Below the pieces are notes generated by a model. The model was given only the letters and a program-made list of their open reading frames with translations, did not search any database and was not told the origin of the DNA. Positions 1-8,620 of a DNA stretch of 64,000 nucleotides are shown piece after piece. This DNA comes from Sulfurospirillum sp964466465 (GTDB lineage Bacteria > Campylobacterota > Campylobacteria > Campylobacterales > Sulfurospirillaceae): NCBI GenBank assembly GCA_964466465.1, contig CAYXNJ010000004.1, positions 13,560 through 77,559 of the forward strand, given 5' to 3'. Position 1 is the stretch's first letter. The number at the start of each line of letters is the position of its first letter. The translations under genes were made by a program, and so were the position numbers.

Positions 1-1
1 C

Positions 2-808
2 GGATTTATCTATCCTATGGTGGGTAATGCCATTTGGGGTGGAGGGTTTTTAAAAGAGGTGCATGACTTAGCGGGCTGTACCGTGATTCACTCTGTGGGT
101 GGTTGGGCACTGCTTGCAGGTATTTTGGTTTTGGGGGCACGCCGTGGTAAATACAGTAAAGAAGGGCATGTAAGAGCCATTCCCGCTTCTAACATTCCTT
201 TAGTCACCCTTGGTGCCATGCTGCTTTGGATTGGTTGGTTTGGGTTTAACGGTGGAAGTGCTTTTAACATATCCAGTGTTGAAAAAGCCGATTTAGTAGG
301 CTTAATTATCGTCAATACCAATACCGCAGGTTTGGCAGGCGCTATTATTGCAGCGTTTATTGTCTATTTTCAATATAAAAAACTTGATATTACGATGATT
401 CTCAATGGAGCGCTTGGAGGTCTTGTTGCGATTACCGCAAGTGCCGATGTGGTAGGGCTTTGGGAGCCAATCGTGATTGGTGCTATTGGCGGGGCACTCG
501 TTGTTTTTGCAGTTCCTCTTTTTGATAAATTGCAAATTGATGATCCTGTAGGAGCACTCTCTGTTCACTTGGTCAATGGTATATGGGGAACAATTGCCGT
601 AGCGCTTTTTGCCGATTTTTCATTGCTGACACAACTTAAAGGCATCGCCTTAACAGGGCTTTTCACATTTCCTATTTCGTATGTTGCATTTATTATTATT
701 AAGAGGATTATTGGACTTAGAAGCGATGAAGAACATGAATACGTCGGGCTTGATCTTGAAGAGTGTGGCTTGGAAGCGTATCCTGAGTTTGTTAAATCAA
801 AAGTTTAA
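2..808 (+). CDS. amt: Ammonium transporter Amt (5' end cut off by the window)
   Basis: Integral membrane ammonium/ammonia channel of the Amt/Mep/Rh family, moving ammonium across the inner membrane. The frame is open to the left edge, so the N-terminal helices are missing. Several hydrophobic helices remain. The two conserved pore histidines of the family are visible, in TVIHSVGG near the left end and in LSVHLVNGIWG near the right, with the WFGFNGGS motif between them. The C-terminal tail (DEEHEYVGLDLEECG) is the usual cytoplasmic segment. No glnK is seen in the window; it may lie upstream. The gene ends just before a strong hairpin terminator. Confidence 0.95.
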   Translation, partial: GFIYPMVGNAIWGGGFLKEVHDLAGCTVIHSVGGWALLAGILVLGARRGKYSKEGHVRAIPASNIPLVTLGAMLLWIGWFGFNGGSAFNISSVEKADLVGLIIVNTNTAGLAGAIIAAFIVYFQYKKLDITMILNGALGGLVAITASADVVGLWEPIVIGAIGGALVVFAVPLFDKLQIDDPVGALSVHLVNGIWGTIAVALFADFSLLTQLKGIALTGLFTFPISYVAFIIIKRIIGLRSDEEHEYVGLDLEECGLEAYPEFVKSKV

Positions 809-818
809 TGTAATAACC

Positions 819-845
819 GAGGGAGTTCATCTCCCTCTTCTTTTG
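819..845 (+). terminator. Rho-independent terminator of amt
   Basis: A perfect 7-bp stem (GAGGGAG/CTCCCTC, loop TTCAT) lies 10 nt after the amt stop and is followed by TTCTTTTGT. It sits between the convergent amt and aldo/keto reductase genes. The T tract is only on the plus side, so it mainly serves amt. Confidence 0.85.
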
Positions 846-1865
846 TCACCCCATCGGATATAAAATCTCTTTTTGAACTTTCTCACATTCGTTTAAAATT
901 TCAGGGCTTAGTTTGATCTCAAGGGCTTTGAAGCTTTCCTCTAATTGTGTTGCATAGCGCGCTCCAATAATCGTTGAAGCCACAAAATCAAAGTGCATGC
1001 TCCAGCTCACGGCAAGGGTAACAGGGCTCATACCGTATTTTTTGGCAATTTCTATATACTTAGACGTTGCAGCAACCGTTTTATCGTTGACAAAGCGTTT
1101 GTACATCGCTTTTTGCCTAGGCTCTCCCGCATGCAGGTATTCACCAAAACGTGTTTTTGGGTCTATGAAAGCTTGATTGTATTTTCCACTTAATACACCG
1201 CCACCAATAGGTGAATATGGAAGTAGAGAAACGCTTTCTTTACGGCATACATTGGCAAGCTCATCTAAAAAGCGCGGGTTGAGTAATGAAAAATTGTTTT
1301 GAATGGATTCAAAACGAGAGAGCTTTTCGTAGCCAGCAATAGTGTTGGATTTTGTGAGTCCATAAGCGGTATCATTGGATGTACCGATATAACGTACTTT
1401 TCCGCTTTTAACTAGCTCATCAAGGGCTCGCATGGATTCTTCTTTCGGAACAACTTCATCAGGCCAGTGGACTTGGTAAAGATCGATGTAGTCTGTCTTG
1501 AGACGTTTTAAACTTCCCTCCACTGCTTTTTGAATATGAAAGCGGTCAATCGCGGTGTAGCCGTGGCGAATAGGTGGAACAAACCAACCATTGGCAGCAC
1601 CCGCAATTTTGGTGGCAAGTATAATGCTCTCTCGTGGTTTGGTGGCAAGCCATTCACTGATAATCTCTTCGGTAACACCTGCATAACTCTCTTTAGGAGG
1701 TACAGGGTAAAGTTCTGCAGTATCGAAAAAATTGATGCCTCTATCATAGGCAGTATCTAAAATTTTAAACGACTCTTTTTTGTCGCTCCAACTGCCAAAA
1801 CTCATGGTACCCATGCAAATAGGCGTAACCCTAAGACCACTTTTCCCAATGTAACGATATTCCAT
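846..1865 (-). CDS. Aldo/keto reductase
   Basis: NAD(P)H-dependent oxidoreductase of the aldo/keto reductase superfamily, a cytoplasmic TIM barrel that reduces carbonyl compounds; the substrate cannot be told from sequence. The full catalytic tetrad is visible: Asp48 and Tyr53 (FFDTAELY), Lys86 (LATKIAG) and His132 (QVHWPD). Its 339 residues resemble the YajO/Tas and YghZ-type long reductases. It stands alone, convergent with amt and divergent from pyrC across a 77-bp gap with promoters on both strands. Confidence 0.9.
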   Translation of the reverse strand: MEYRYIGKSGLRVTPICMGTMSFGSWSDKKESFKILDTAYDRGINFFDTAELYPVPPKESYAGVTEEIISEWLATKPRESIILATKIAGAANGWFVPPIRHGYTAIDRFHIQKAVEGSLKRLKTDYIDLYQVHWPDEVVPKEESMRALDELVKSGKVRYIGTSNDTAYGLTKSNTIAGYEKLSRFESIQNNFSLLNPRFLDELANVCRKESVSLLPYSPIGGGVLSGKYNQAFIDPKTRFGEYLHAGEPRQKAMYKRFVNDKTVAATSKYIEIAKKYGMSPVTLAVSWSMHFDFVASTIIGARYATQLEESFKALEIKLSPEILNECEKVQKEILYPMG

Positions 1866-1891
1866 TTTAATGCCTTAACATTTTTTGTGGA

Positions 1892-1900
1892 AGTATAACA
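1892..1900 (-). promoter_or_regulatory. Extended -10 promoter of the aldo/keto reductase gene
   Basis: On the minus strand the sequence reads TGTTATACT, an extended -10 (TGn plus TATACT), about 27 nt upstream of the start codon. Campylobacterota sigma-70 promoters typically have a strong extended -10 and little -35 conservation. Confidence 0.55.
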
Positions 1901-1914
1901 TTTTGGGCTTGCTT

Positions 1915-1923
1915 TGATATAAT
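1915..1923 (+). promoter_or_regulatory. Extended -10 promoter of pyrC
   Basis: TGATATAAT, a consensus extended -10, ends 19 nt before the pyrC start. A purine-rich AAAAGG ribosome site follows. The region between the two divergent genes carries one such element on each strand. Confidence 0.65.
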
Positions 1924-1942
1924 TAAATCAAAAAGGTTTTAG

Positions 1943-2950
1943 ATGACCCATACTCTGATTTCTCCTTTAGATATGCACTTACATGTACGTGATGAAGCAA
2001 TGTTAAAAGTAGTTGCACCTCTAAGTGCACATAGTTTTGCAGGGGGAATTATTATGCCAAATATTATTCCTCCCATTACAACTATTGAAGCTGTTATTGC
2101 TTATAAAGAGCGCATTATAAGCGCGATTGGAAACAATGTTTTTGAACCATTGATGACACTTTTCTTTCGCAGCGATTATACGCGTGAATTTTTAGAAAAA
2201 GCGGCTTCTCATGTGAAGGCACTTAAGCTTTATCCCTCAGGTATTACCACCAATTCTGAAGGTGGTGTAGCAAGTATGGACATTGAAACATTACGTCCTG
2301 TTTTAGAAGCCATGAGTGATTTAGGACTTATTTTATGTGTGCATGGTGAGACCAATGGATTTGTGATGGATCGAGAAAAAGAGTTTGGGTCTATTTATGA
2401 AAGTCTAGCTTCCTCTTTTCCAAAGCTTAAAATTGTGATGGAACACATCACGACTAAAGAGAGTGTTGCTCTTTTAGATAAGTATGAAAACCTTTACGCA
2501 ACGATTACGTTACACCATTTACTCATTACTCTGGATGATGTTGCTGGTGGTATGCTTCAACCCCATCTTTTTTGTAAACCGATTGCGAAACGCTATGAAG
2601 ACCGTGATGCTCTTTTAGACGTTGCTTTGAAAGCACATCCTAAAGTGATGTTTGGCTCTGATTCAGCACCGCATCCTATTCACAAAAAAGAGTGTTGCGG
2701 ATGTGCAGCGGGTGTTTTTACAGCTCCCATTGCTTTACAAGCCTTGGTTGAGCTTTTTGAAAAACATAACGCATTAGCTAATTTACAAGCGTTTGTGAGT
2801 AACAATGCACAAACCATTTATAGCTATAAAGCCCCATATAAAGAGGTTGTTTTAGAAAAAAAATCATTTCATGTTACACACAGTTATGCTGATGTTGTCC
2901 CTATGTTTGCAAACGAAACACTCACATGGAGTATCCAACATGTCTTATAA
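1943..2950 (+). CDS. pyrC: Dihydroorotase, PyrC type
   Basis: Zinc enzyme that interconverts carbamoyl-aspartate and dihydroorotate, the third step of de novo pyrimidine synthesis, in the cytoplasm. The N-terminal metal motif MHLHVRD gives His12 and His14. Lys95 in ALKLYPSG is the expected carboxylated metal bridge. HGE and EHITTK follow, and GSDSAPHP carries the catalytic Asp. The pattern and 335-residue length match the E. coli PyrC group rather than the longer PyrC/AllB group. Its 3' end overlaps the response regulator by 11 bp, so the three genes to 4443 are probably co-transcribed. Confidence 0.95.
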   Translation: MTHTLISPLDMHLHVRDEAMLKVVAPLSAHSFAGGIIMPNIIPPITTIEAVIAYKERIISAIGNNVFEPLMTLFFRSDYTREFLEKAASHVKALKLYPSGITTNSEGGVASMDIETLRPVLEAMSDLGLILCVHGETNGFVMDREKEFGSIYESLASSFPKLKIVMEHITTKESVALLDKYENLYATITLHHLLITLDDVAGGMLQPHLFCKPIAKRYEDRDALLDVALKAHPKVMFGSDSAPHPIHKKECCGCAAGVFTAPIALQALVELFEKHNALANLQAFVSNNAQTIYSYKAPYKEVVLEKKSFHVTHSYADVVPMFANETLTWSIQHVL

Positions 2951-3605
2951 AATTTTGATTTTGGAAGACAATACACTGTTGCTTCAAACCCTAGAAGATT
3001 TTTTAACGGGGCATGGTTATGAATGTACATTGGTTAAAAGTGGAAAAGAAGCTTTAAAACAGTGTTTTGAGCATAAGTTTGATCTTTATCTTTTAGATGT
3101 CAAAGTTCCTGACATGAACGGTTTTGAGTTTTTACAATCGCTTAGAAGCTCGGGAGATCATACCCCTGCTATCTTTGTGACATCACTCAATGATCAAGAA
3201 AGCCTGACGAAAGGGTTTATGCTTGGAGGGGATGATTATATTAAAAAACCATTTGATTTGAATGAGTTACTTCTTCGTGTTAAAGCACTTTTAGCGCGTG
3301 CAAAAGGAATTGTGGATGACTGGCTTGTGATAGATGAAGTGTATAAACTCAATCTTGCACGTAAACGTTTATTCTACAAGCAAGAAGAGTTAGACATTCA
3401 TCTTAAAGATTTTGAACTGCTCTATTTATTGGTAAAAGAGCGAGGTAAGGTGGTGACTAAAGAGATGATTCATGAGCGTCTTTGGAGCAGTAGTGAAGAG
3501 ATCAATGAAGGGTCTATCAGGGTTTATATCAATAATCTCAAAAAAATTTTTGGCAAAGAAGTTATTTTAAATATCCGAGGAATTGGGTATCGCTTTGAGA
3601 AGTAG
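2940..3605 (+). CDS. OmpR-family response regulator
   Basis: DNA-binding response regulator, 221 residues. The receiver domain (about 1-115) has the phosphoacceptor Asp53 (LLDVKVPD) and a conserved Lys in DDYIKKPFD. The C-terminal winged helix (about 130-220) ends with NIRGIGYRFEK, typical of OmpR/PhoB. I chose the ATG at 2940 (MSYKILILEDN), where the receiver fold begins; an in-frame start exists at 2871, inside pyrC. It overlaps pyrC upstream and the histidine kinase downstream. The signal sensed is unknown; target genes cannot be read from sequence. Confidence 0.93.
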   Translation: MSYKILILEDNTLLLQTLEDFLTGHGYECTLVKSGKEALKQCFEHKFDLYLLDVKVPDMNGFEFLQSLRSSGDHTPAIFVTSLNDQESLTKGFMLGGDDYIKKPFDLNELLLRVKALLARAKGIVDDWLVIDEVYKLNLARKRLFYKQEELDIHLKDFELLYLLVKERGKVVTKEMIHERLWSSSEEINEGSIRVYINNLKKIFGKEVILNIRGIGYRFEK

Positions 3606-4443
3606 TGATAAAATCTTTTTTATCCGCTCCATCATCGCGTTTAGTATTGTTATGTCTTTTCTTGCTACGTTTGGAATTGTGTTATGGGAATATTTAGGCG
3701 AATCTAAAATTTTGGTTTTCTTGGCTATTGTGTTGACATCTTTCATTGGCGGGTATTTGATCGTCTCTTATACACTCTCTTCCTTGTTTAAAACAAACCG
3801 TTTTTTAGATATGCTACTTAAAGATACTTTGCATGAACTCAATATTCCCCTTTCCGTGATCAATGCCAATCTTCAAATGCTACAAGCAGAGGAAGAGGAT
3901 GAAAAAAAGATCAAACGACTTGGACGTATAGATCTTGCTAGCAAAGATTTGTATGCGCTTTACAAAGAGGTTGATTATTACATCAAAAAAGAGATTCGAG
4001 AAGACGTGAGAGAGAAATTTTACCTTGATGAATTGATTTGCCATGTTATTAAAAAACAAAAAGAGATGGCAGATGGTGTGGAAATTCATTATGATGTTGC
4101 GCATATTGAAATTTTTGCTGACAAACATGGTTTTGCAAAAGTCATTTCTAATTTAGTGCATAATGCACTGAAATATAATAAAAATCATCAACCTATTCGT
4201 GTTTTTCAAGAAGAAGAGAATCTCATCATTCAAGACCATGGTGTGGGGATGAGTGAAGCTGAGCTTTTTTTGGCATTTGATCGTTACTACCAAGTCGATA
4301 CGACCAAAGAAGGGTACGGTATAGGACTAAGCCTTGTGAAGGCTTATTGTGATGAATTTAAAATCCCTTTGCGCATTAATTCACAAAAGAATATGGGAAC
4401 AGAGGTTATTTTAGATATTTCACACCTTCTAAATAAAAAATGA
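3583..4443 (+). CDS. Sensor histidine kinase
   Basis: Membrane histidine kinase, 286 residues, partner of the preceding regulator. Two transmembrane helices (about 13-37 and 43-66) are separated by only a few residues, so there is almost no periplasmic sensor. The H box is DTLHELNIPL (His84). The ATPase part shows the N box (NLVHNALKYNK), DHGVGM and GYGIGLSLV. The reading frame opens with TTG at 3583, with another TTG at 3595; no ATG occurs before residue 24, so the start is uncertain. The gene overlaps the regulator's 3' end. The minimal periplasmic loop suggests sensing within the membrane or through a partner (inference). Confidence 0.9.
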   Translation: MGIALRSSDKIFFIRSIIAFSIVMSFLATFGIVLWEYLGESKILVFLAIVLTSFIGGYLIVSYTLSSLFKTNRFLDMLLKDTLHELNIPLSVINANLQMLQAEEEDEKKIKRLGRIDLASKDLYALYKEVDYYIKKEIREDVREKFYLDELICHVIKKQKEMADGVEIHYDVAHIEIFADKHGFAKVISNLVHNALKYNKNHQPIRVFQEEENLIIQDHGVGMSEAELFLAFDRYYQVDTTKEGYGIGLSLVKAYCDEFKIPLRINSQKNMGTEVILDISHLLNKK

Positions 4444-4449
4444 TATAAT
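4441..4449 (+). promoter_or_regulatory. Extended -10 promoter of the PilZ gene
   Basis: TGATATAAT, a consensus extended -10; its TGA is also the kinase stop codon. It ends 31 nt before the PilZ start, so the PilZ gene can be transcribed separately from pyrC and the two-component genes. Confidence 0.6.
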
Positions 4450-4480
4450 CAATGTAAAATCATCATGATGGACAACTACG

Positions 4481-5632
4481 ATGGAAAAAGAGACTATTTC
4501 GCAAAATGATAAAGAGAAATTTTTAGCCACATCTGCACTTTTTTTGAAAGAGTTTGAGTCCTCGTTTGTAGATTACTTTGCTTGTTTATGCGTTAGTTAT
4601 GATAAAGCAATTGCAAAAAAAGAGTCAAAAGAGATAGCTCTGAATATCTATCAGGGACTTTTTAAATGCGATTATGACATCGGTGAACTTAGAGAAGATC
4701 TTTTTATCCGAATGCAACAAGATGGTGTTATGATAGGCTTTCTCATCAATCGTAGTATGTTTTATCTCATTGAAAACTATCTCTCTTTTGCACATAAACA
4801 TGAAATTGTTCCACAAGTTGAGCTTTTAATCGGCTGCGTAAGTCGTTTTATTACCCTTATTGAAAATGAGGTTACCCCTAAAATTTCTCAATGTACCGCA
4901 GCATTTGATGTGAGCTTTAGCGATGATGTTATGTTTTCGCCTACAAACAATATTATCGATGCGTTTCATCAAATGAAAGAAGAGCAACAAAATATTGTAT
5001 TTCTTAATCTGTATAAAGGTGTGCCTATTAGTTCGGAAGCAAATATTATAGAGATTGAGGGTGAAAATGTGACATTTCGTACCGATAAATTGCAAGAAAT
5101 TGCCATGAAACTGGATGGTCAAGCCTTTATTGTTAAAAATAATTATTTTAATAAACATTTAAAAGCAGATATTGTTTACAGTAATTTTCAAACCAATACA
5201 GTGGTTCTTACCAATTTTATCTACTTGCTTAATATGCCAGCACTACAAAGAGAATTTATTCGTGTGCATCCAGATATTGTTGCGAAAGTCTTTTTGCATC
5301 AATTTGGGAATCTTCAAACCAGTGGGAGGCTTTATGATCTTTCTATGAATGGTTTAGGTGTTGTGAGTAATGAAAATAATGGTATTTATGTTGGTGCTAA
5401 AGTACTTGTTGAGTTTGAGCTTAATAGTGCGTCTGTCCCTACAGATGGTGATAGAAAGATTGAAGTGCAGGGTGAAGTCATTAATGTGATTGAGTATAAA
5501 GACTCCTATCGCTATTGTATGCGTATTTTACCAGATCGTGTAATGAGCCAAAAGATACTTCACTATATTACAAAACGTGAACAAGAAATTTTAGAAGATC
5601 TGAATAATGAATTGAATGAATATATCGTGTGA
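4481..5632 (+). CDS. PilZ-domain c-di-GMP receptor protein
   Basis: Predicted cytoplasmic c-di-GMP effector of 383 residues. The C-terminal PilZ domain (about 254-365) has both binding motifs: RxxxR as Arg257-Arg261 (QREFIR) and D/NxSxxG as Asp286-Ser288-Gly291 (DLSMNGLG). The preceding segment (about 172-250) looks like the beta-rich YcgR/PilZN-type domain. The first 170 residues are mostly helical and I do not recognise them. No transmembrane segment is seen. It lies next to a two-component pair and convergent with an ABC transporter, so its target (flagella, surface growth) cannot be inferred from context. Confidence 0.85.
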   Translation: MEKETISQNDKEKFLATSALFLKEFESSFVDYFACLCVSYDKAIAKKESKEIALNIYQGLFKCDYDIGELREDLFIRMQQDGVMIGFLINRSMFYLIENYLSFAHKHEIVPQVELLIGCVSRFITLIENEVTPKISQCTAAFDVSFSDDVMFSPTNNIIDAFHQMKEEQQNIVFLNLYKGVPISSEANIIEIEGENVTFRTDKLQEIAMKLDGQAFIVKNNYFNKHLKADIVYSNFQTNTVVLTNFIYLLNMPALQREFIRVHPDIVAKVFLHQFGNLQTSGRLYDLSMNGLGVVSNENNGIYVGAKVLVEFELNSASVPTDGDRKIEVQGEVINVIEYKDSYRYCMRILPDRVMSQKILHYITKREQEILEDLNNELNEYIV

Positions 5633-5634
5633 TA

Positions 5635-5658
5635 GTATGTAAGCCTAAGCTTACATAC
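5635..5658. terminator. Convergent hairpin between the PilZ gene and the ABC permease
   Basis: A perfect 10-bp stem (GTATGTAAGC/GCTTACATAC, loop CTAA) begins 2 nt after the PilZ stop and covers the last codons of the permease. On the plus strand a T tract (GTTTTTTC) starts about 5 nt after the stem. None follows on the minus strand. Confidence 0.6.
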
Positions 5659-6616
5659 CACCTTGTTTTTTCATTTTTGTTTCGATTTTGTGTCCGAGTA
5701 CGGAGAGTAAAAAGGTTATTGCAAAATAGACGGCTGCAATAATAAGCCACGTTTCAAACGGTGAAAAGGTATTGGCAACAATCTCACGGCCTACTTTGGT
5801 TAAGTCCGTAATAGAAATAACAGAGACTAGCGAAGAGTCTTTGACAAGTGCAATCATCTCTCCAACAAGTGTTGGAAGTGCACGTTTGAGTGCTTGAGGC
5901 ATGATGATATAGACCATCGTTTGTGTATAGTTCATACCAAGCGATTTCGCTGCTTCGTATTGACCTTTATCGATAGATTGAATCGCACCACGTAAAACTT
6001 CAGCGATGTAAGCTCCAAAAAAGAGCCCTAACGATATGGCACCCGCCAAAAAGCGTTCCAATTCAAAAATCGTTGCAATGATAAAATAGAAAATAAAAAT
6101 TTGAACCAGAAGAGGTGTCCCTCTAATAATAGCAATATAAACAGTTGCTATATCTTTTAAAAATTGGTAGTTAGAGATACGCATAAATGCAAGCAATGAG
6201 CCTATTGAAAAGGCTAAAATTGCAGCTAAGCCTGAAATTTGAAGTGTAACAATTAAGCCTTCAAGTAAAGGTCCTATTTGCATCGAAGTGATCTGTGCTA
6301 ATGTATCATTTGCATAGACACTGTCGCCATCTTTGACTTGAAGTACATAGCCTTTTTCAATCTCAACTTCTTTACTATCTTCTTGCCCTTGAATAATGAT
6401 TTTTGTACCACGAACTCTAACTGTACCATCTAGTGGTGAAGAAATCGTATCGGTTTTTTCATAGGCAAAATATTTTGGAACACTGGTCCACTTCCAAATA
6501 TAGTTCATATTGGAAGCTGCCATAAAGAGCAAGTACCCAACTGCGACATAAAAAGCAACGGCCACTACGTGACCGAATGCTTTATTGTGTAAAAGATTTT
6601 GTTTTCCTTTAGCCAC
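5651..6616 (-). CDS. Polar amino acid ABC transporter permease with an inserted soluble domain
   Basis: Inner-membrane permease of the HisM/GlnP family, for glutamine, glutamate or another polar amino acid. The C-terminal 200 residues are the usual permease, with the ATPase-contact loop EAAKSLGMNYTQTMVYIIMP. At 321 residues it is about 100 longer than a typical GlnP. Between the first transmembrane helix (about 16-36) and the permease core lies a beta-rich stretch (about 45-112) with PLDGTVRV and VLQVKDGDSVYANDTLAQI, resembling a lipoyl/biotinyl-type sandwich but without the modified Lys motif. It ends a three-gene operon (ATPase, binding protein, permease) and begins 3 nt after the binding-protein gene. 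Confidence 0.88.
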   Translation of the reverse strand: MAKGKQNLLHNKAFGHVVAVAFYVAVGYLLFMAASNMNYIWKWTSVPKYFAYEKTDTISSPLDGTVRVRGTKIIIQGQEDSKEVEIEKGYVLQVKDGDSVYANDTLAQITSMQIGPLLEGLIVTLQISGLAAILAFSIGSLLAFMRISNYQFLKDIATVYIAIIRGTPLLVQIFIFYFIIATIFELERFLAGAISLGLFFGAYIAEVLRGAIQSIDKGQYEAAKSLGMNYTQTMVYIIMPQALKRALPTLVGEMIALVKDSSLVSVISITDLTKVGREIVANTFSPFETWLIIAAVYFAITFLLSVLGHKIETKMKKQGGM

Positions 6617-6619
6617 TGC

Positions 6620-7420
6620 TTACATTACCTTTTTTTGCCAAGCGGTATCTGTGAACCATCTGTCATAGATTTTTTTGTATGTACCATCATGTTTTGCTTG
6701 ATTTAAGAAGTTATTGAGCCAGTTAAGGAAATCTGGATCACCTTTACGAATAGCAAAACCAAGAGGCTCATACGTGAGTTCTTCATCAAGGTGAACAAGT
6801 TTATCTTTACCTTTTTCAGCAAAGAAAATAGCATTGTATGGTTTATCATAGACTAAGCCATCTGCATTGCCATTAAGGACTTCTTGTGCTGCATCTGCTT
6901 CTGTTTCAAAGGTTCTGATTTTTGCTTTTTTGAACATTTTACGTGTTGCAATTTCACCTGTTACACCAATTTTTGTAACGATAGTGTATTCTGGTTTATC
7001 AAGATCACTCCATTTTTTACCCGCATGTTTTTTAGGAGCAAGAATCGTTTGTCCAACGCTGATATATGGATCAGCAAAGTTGATTTTGAGATTTCTCTCT
7101 TGTGTAATGGTCATACCAGACATAATGATGTCATATTTGCCTGTTAAAAGACCTGCAATAATACCATCCCAAGCTGTTGGTACAAGCTGTAGTTTAACGC
7201 CCATTGCTTTTGCCATCTCATTGGCCATATCCACATCAAATCCGATGATGTTACCTTGTTTGTCTTTCATCTCAAAAGGCATATAACCTGGCTCAAGACC
7301 TACAGTTAAAACACCTTTTTGTACGATGCTGTTCAATGTTGATTTTTGCCATAGGTTGATATCATCAGCCATAGCATTGATGCCTAACATTACAAGTAAT
7401 GCTGCTAAGATTTTTTTCAT
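6620..7420 (-). CDS. Periplasmic amino acid-binding protein of the ABC transporter
   Basis: Family 3 extracellular solute-binding protein, 266 residues, delivering an amino acid to the permease next to it. A signal peptide (MKKILAALLVMLGINAMA) precedes the mature protein from about residue 19. The fold markers GVLTVGLEPGYMPFEMKD and GFDVDMANEMAKAMG are typical of glutamine/glutamate/cystine binders, but the ligand cannot be fixed. There is no lipobox cysteine, so it should be free in the periplasm. It is the middle gene of the operon. Confidence 0.92.
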   Translation of the reverse strand: MKKILAALLVMLGINAMADDINLWQKSTLNSIVQKGVLTVGLEPGYMPFEMKDKQGNIIGFDVDMANEMAKAMGVKLQLVPTAWDGIIAGLLTGKYDIIMSGMTITQERNLKINFADPYISVGQTILAPKKHAGKKWSDLDKPEYTIVTKIGVTGEIATRKMFKKAKIRTFETEADAAQEVLNGNADGLVYDKPYNAIFFAEKGKDKLVHLDEELTYEPLGFAIRKGDPDFLNWLNNFLNQAKHDGTYKKIYDRWFTDTAWQKKVM

Positions 7421-7446
7421 TCCTTCTCTCCTTAAAGGGTTAGTTT

Positions 7447-8187
7447 TTAGTGTGTTAAGATTTCTTGTAAAAATTTTTGAGCGCGTTCTGTTTTTGGATT
7501 GGCAAAGAAAGCTTCTGGTGTGGCTTCTTCGATAATGACACCTTCATCCATAAAGACGATACGATCACAAACTTCTTTAGCAAAGCCCATCTCATGGGTG
7601 ACACAAACGATGGTAAAGTTCTCATGTGCTAGTTCGCGCATAACATCCAAAACGCCACCAATCATCTCAGGATCCAGTGCACTGGTCGGCTCATCAAATA
7701 AAATAATTTTAGGTTTCATCGCGAGTGTTCTAGCGATAGCAACACGTTGTTTTTGACCACCACTGAGCTCATTTGGATAGCCTTCTGCTTTGTGAACAAG
7801 TCCTACGCGCTCTAACAGTTTAAGAGCAGCTTCGTTGGCATCATGTTTACTAATACCTTTGACTTTGCGTTGTGCAATAGTGATGTTTTCTAAGATGGTA
7901 AGATGAGGGAAAAGATTAAAGTGCTGAAAAACCATCCCCGTTTCTGCGCGTACTTGGTTAATATTGGTTTTTTTATCATAAAGATTGTATCCATCAATGA
8001 TAATCTCACCGTTGTCAATCTCTTCAAGTTTATTGATACAACGAATCAGAGTTGACTTTCCGCTACCGCTAGGTCCGCAGATGACAACAATTTCACCTTC
8101 GGTAACAGAAAAATTAATATTTTTAAGAACATGAAACGCGCCATAATATTTATCGACATTTTCCATGTGAACGATAGCTTGACTCAT
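7447..8187 (-). CDS. glnQ: Polar amino acid ABC transporter ATPase, GlnQ type
   Basis: Cytoplasmic ATPase driving the importer with the two genes that follow it. Of 246 residues, Walker A is GPSGSGKST (about 38-46), the signature is LSGGQKQR, Walker B is IILFDEPTSALDP and the switch His is in CVTHEMGF. The order ATPase, binding protein, permease on one strand with short gaps indicates one transcript from the promoter near 8223. The symbol reflects family similarity, not proven specificity. Confidence 0.92.
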   Translation of the reverse strand: MSQAIVHMENVDKYYGAFHVLKNINFSVTEGEIVVICGPSGSGKSTLIRCINKLEEIDNGEIIIDGYNLYDKKTNINQVRAETGMVFQHFNLFPHLTILENITIAQRKVKGISKHDANEAALKLLERVGLVHKAEGYPNELSGGQKQRVAIARTLAMKPKIILFDEPTSALDPEMIGGVLDVMRELAHENFTIVCVTHEMGFAKEVCDRIVFMDEGVIIEEATPEAFFANPKTERAQKFLQEILTH

Positions 8188-8222
8188 TCAAACCTTTCTT
8201 TCATTATGTGGCATAAACCATA

Positions 8223-8231
8223 ATTGTAGCA
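8223..8231 (-). promoter_or_regulatory. Extended -10 promoter of the amino acid ABC operon
   Basis: On the minus strand the sequence reads TGCTACAAT, an extended -10 about 35 nt upstream of the ATPase gene start. Confidence 0.5.
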
Positions 8232-8286
8232 GTAGAATATAAAAGTAAGATAAAGGGCTTTTAACACATTTACACGCAAAAATTCT

Positions 8287-8601
8287 TTAATTACAGGAAG
8301 GAATATTGCCACTGTCGCTCGCAAAAGAGCTTAAAAAATGATATAAATTGGTCAGATCTTTCTCTTCCGTAATTAAAGGAGCATTTGGGCAAAGGTTTTT
8401 AATAGCAAGGTAGAGTTGATTATTATCATAAAACGTTTTCCACTCTTTGACGGTATGTTTTTTCCCCATAATTTCTCCATTAAAACCACACACCGATTTT
8501 AAATTTTGTGCGTAAAAATTTTTTCCTTTAACCGTGCTTGCTTGGAGGTGCGTTGAAAGCAGCAAAAACCCTAAAAGTAATGTGAGAAAAAAAGGCTTCA
8601 T
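8287..8601 (-). CDS. Small secreted protein encoded with a cytochrome c
   Basis: Function not recognised. The 104 residues begin with a signal peptide (about 1-21, ending THLQA). The mature part is small and mostly helical, with Cys residues in KSVCGF, KNLCPNAP and near the C-terminus (NIPSC). The layout recalls a short class I cytochrome c, but there is no CxxCH heme motif. It follows the cytochrome gene by 19 nt on the same strand, so a periplasmic partner or chaperone role is possible (inference). Confidence 0.75.
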   Translation of the reverse strand: MKPFFLTLLLGFLLLSTHLQASTVKGKNFYAQNLKSVCGFNGEIMGKKHTVKEWKTFYDNNQLYLAIKNLCPNAPLITEEKDLTNLYHFLSSFASDSGNIPSCN

Positions 8602-8620
8602 TTACGGTCCTTATGAAAAC

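Noticed and set aside
6867..7286. A 139-residue open frame on the plus strand opposite the amino acid-binding protein gene
   Set aside because: It is antisense to a clear binding-protein gene, has no ribosome site and shows no protein family character.
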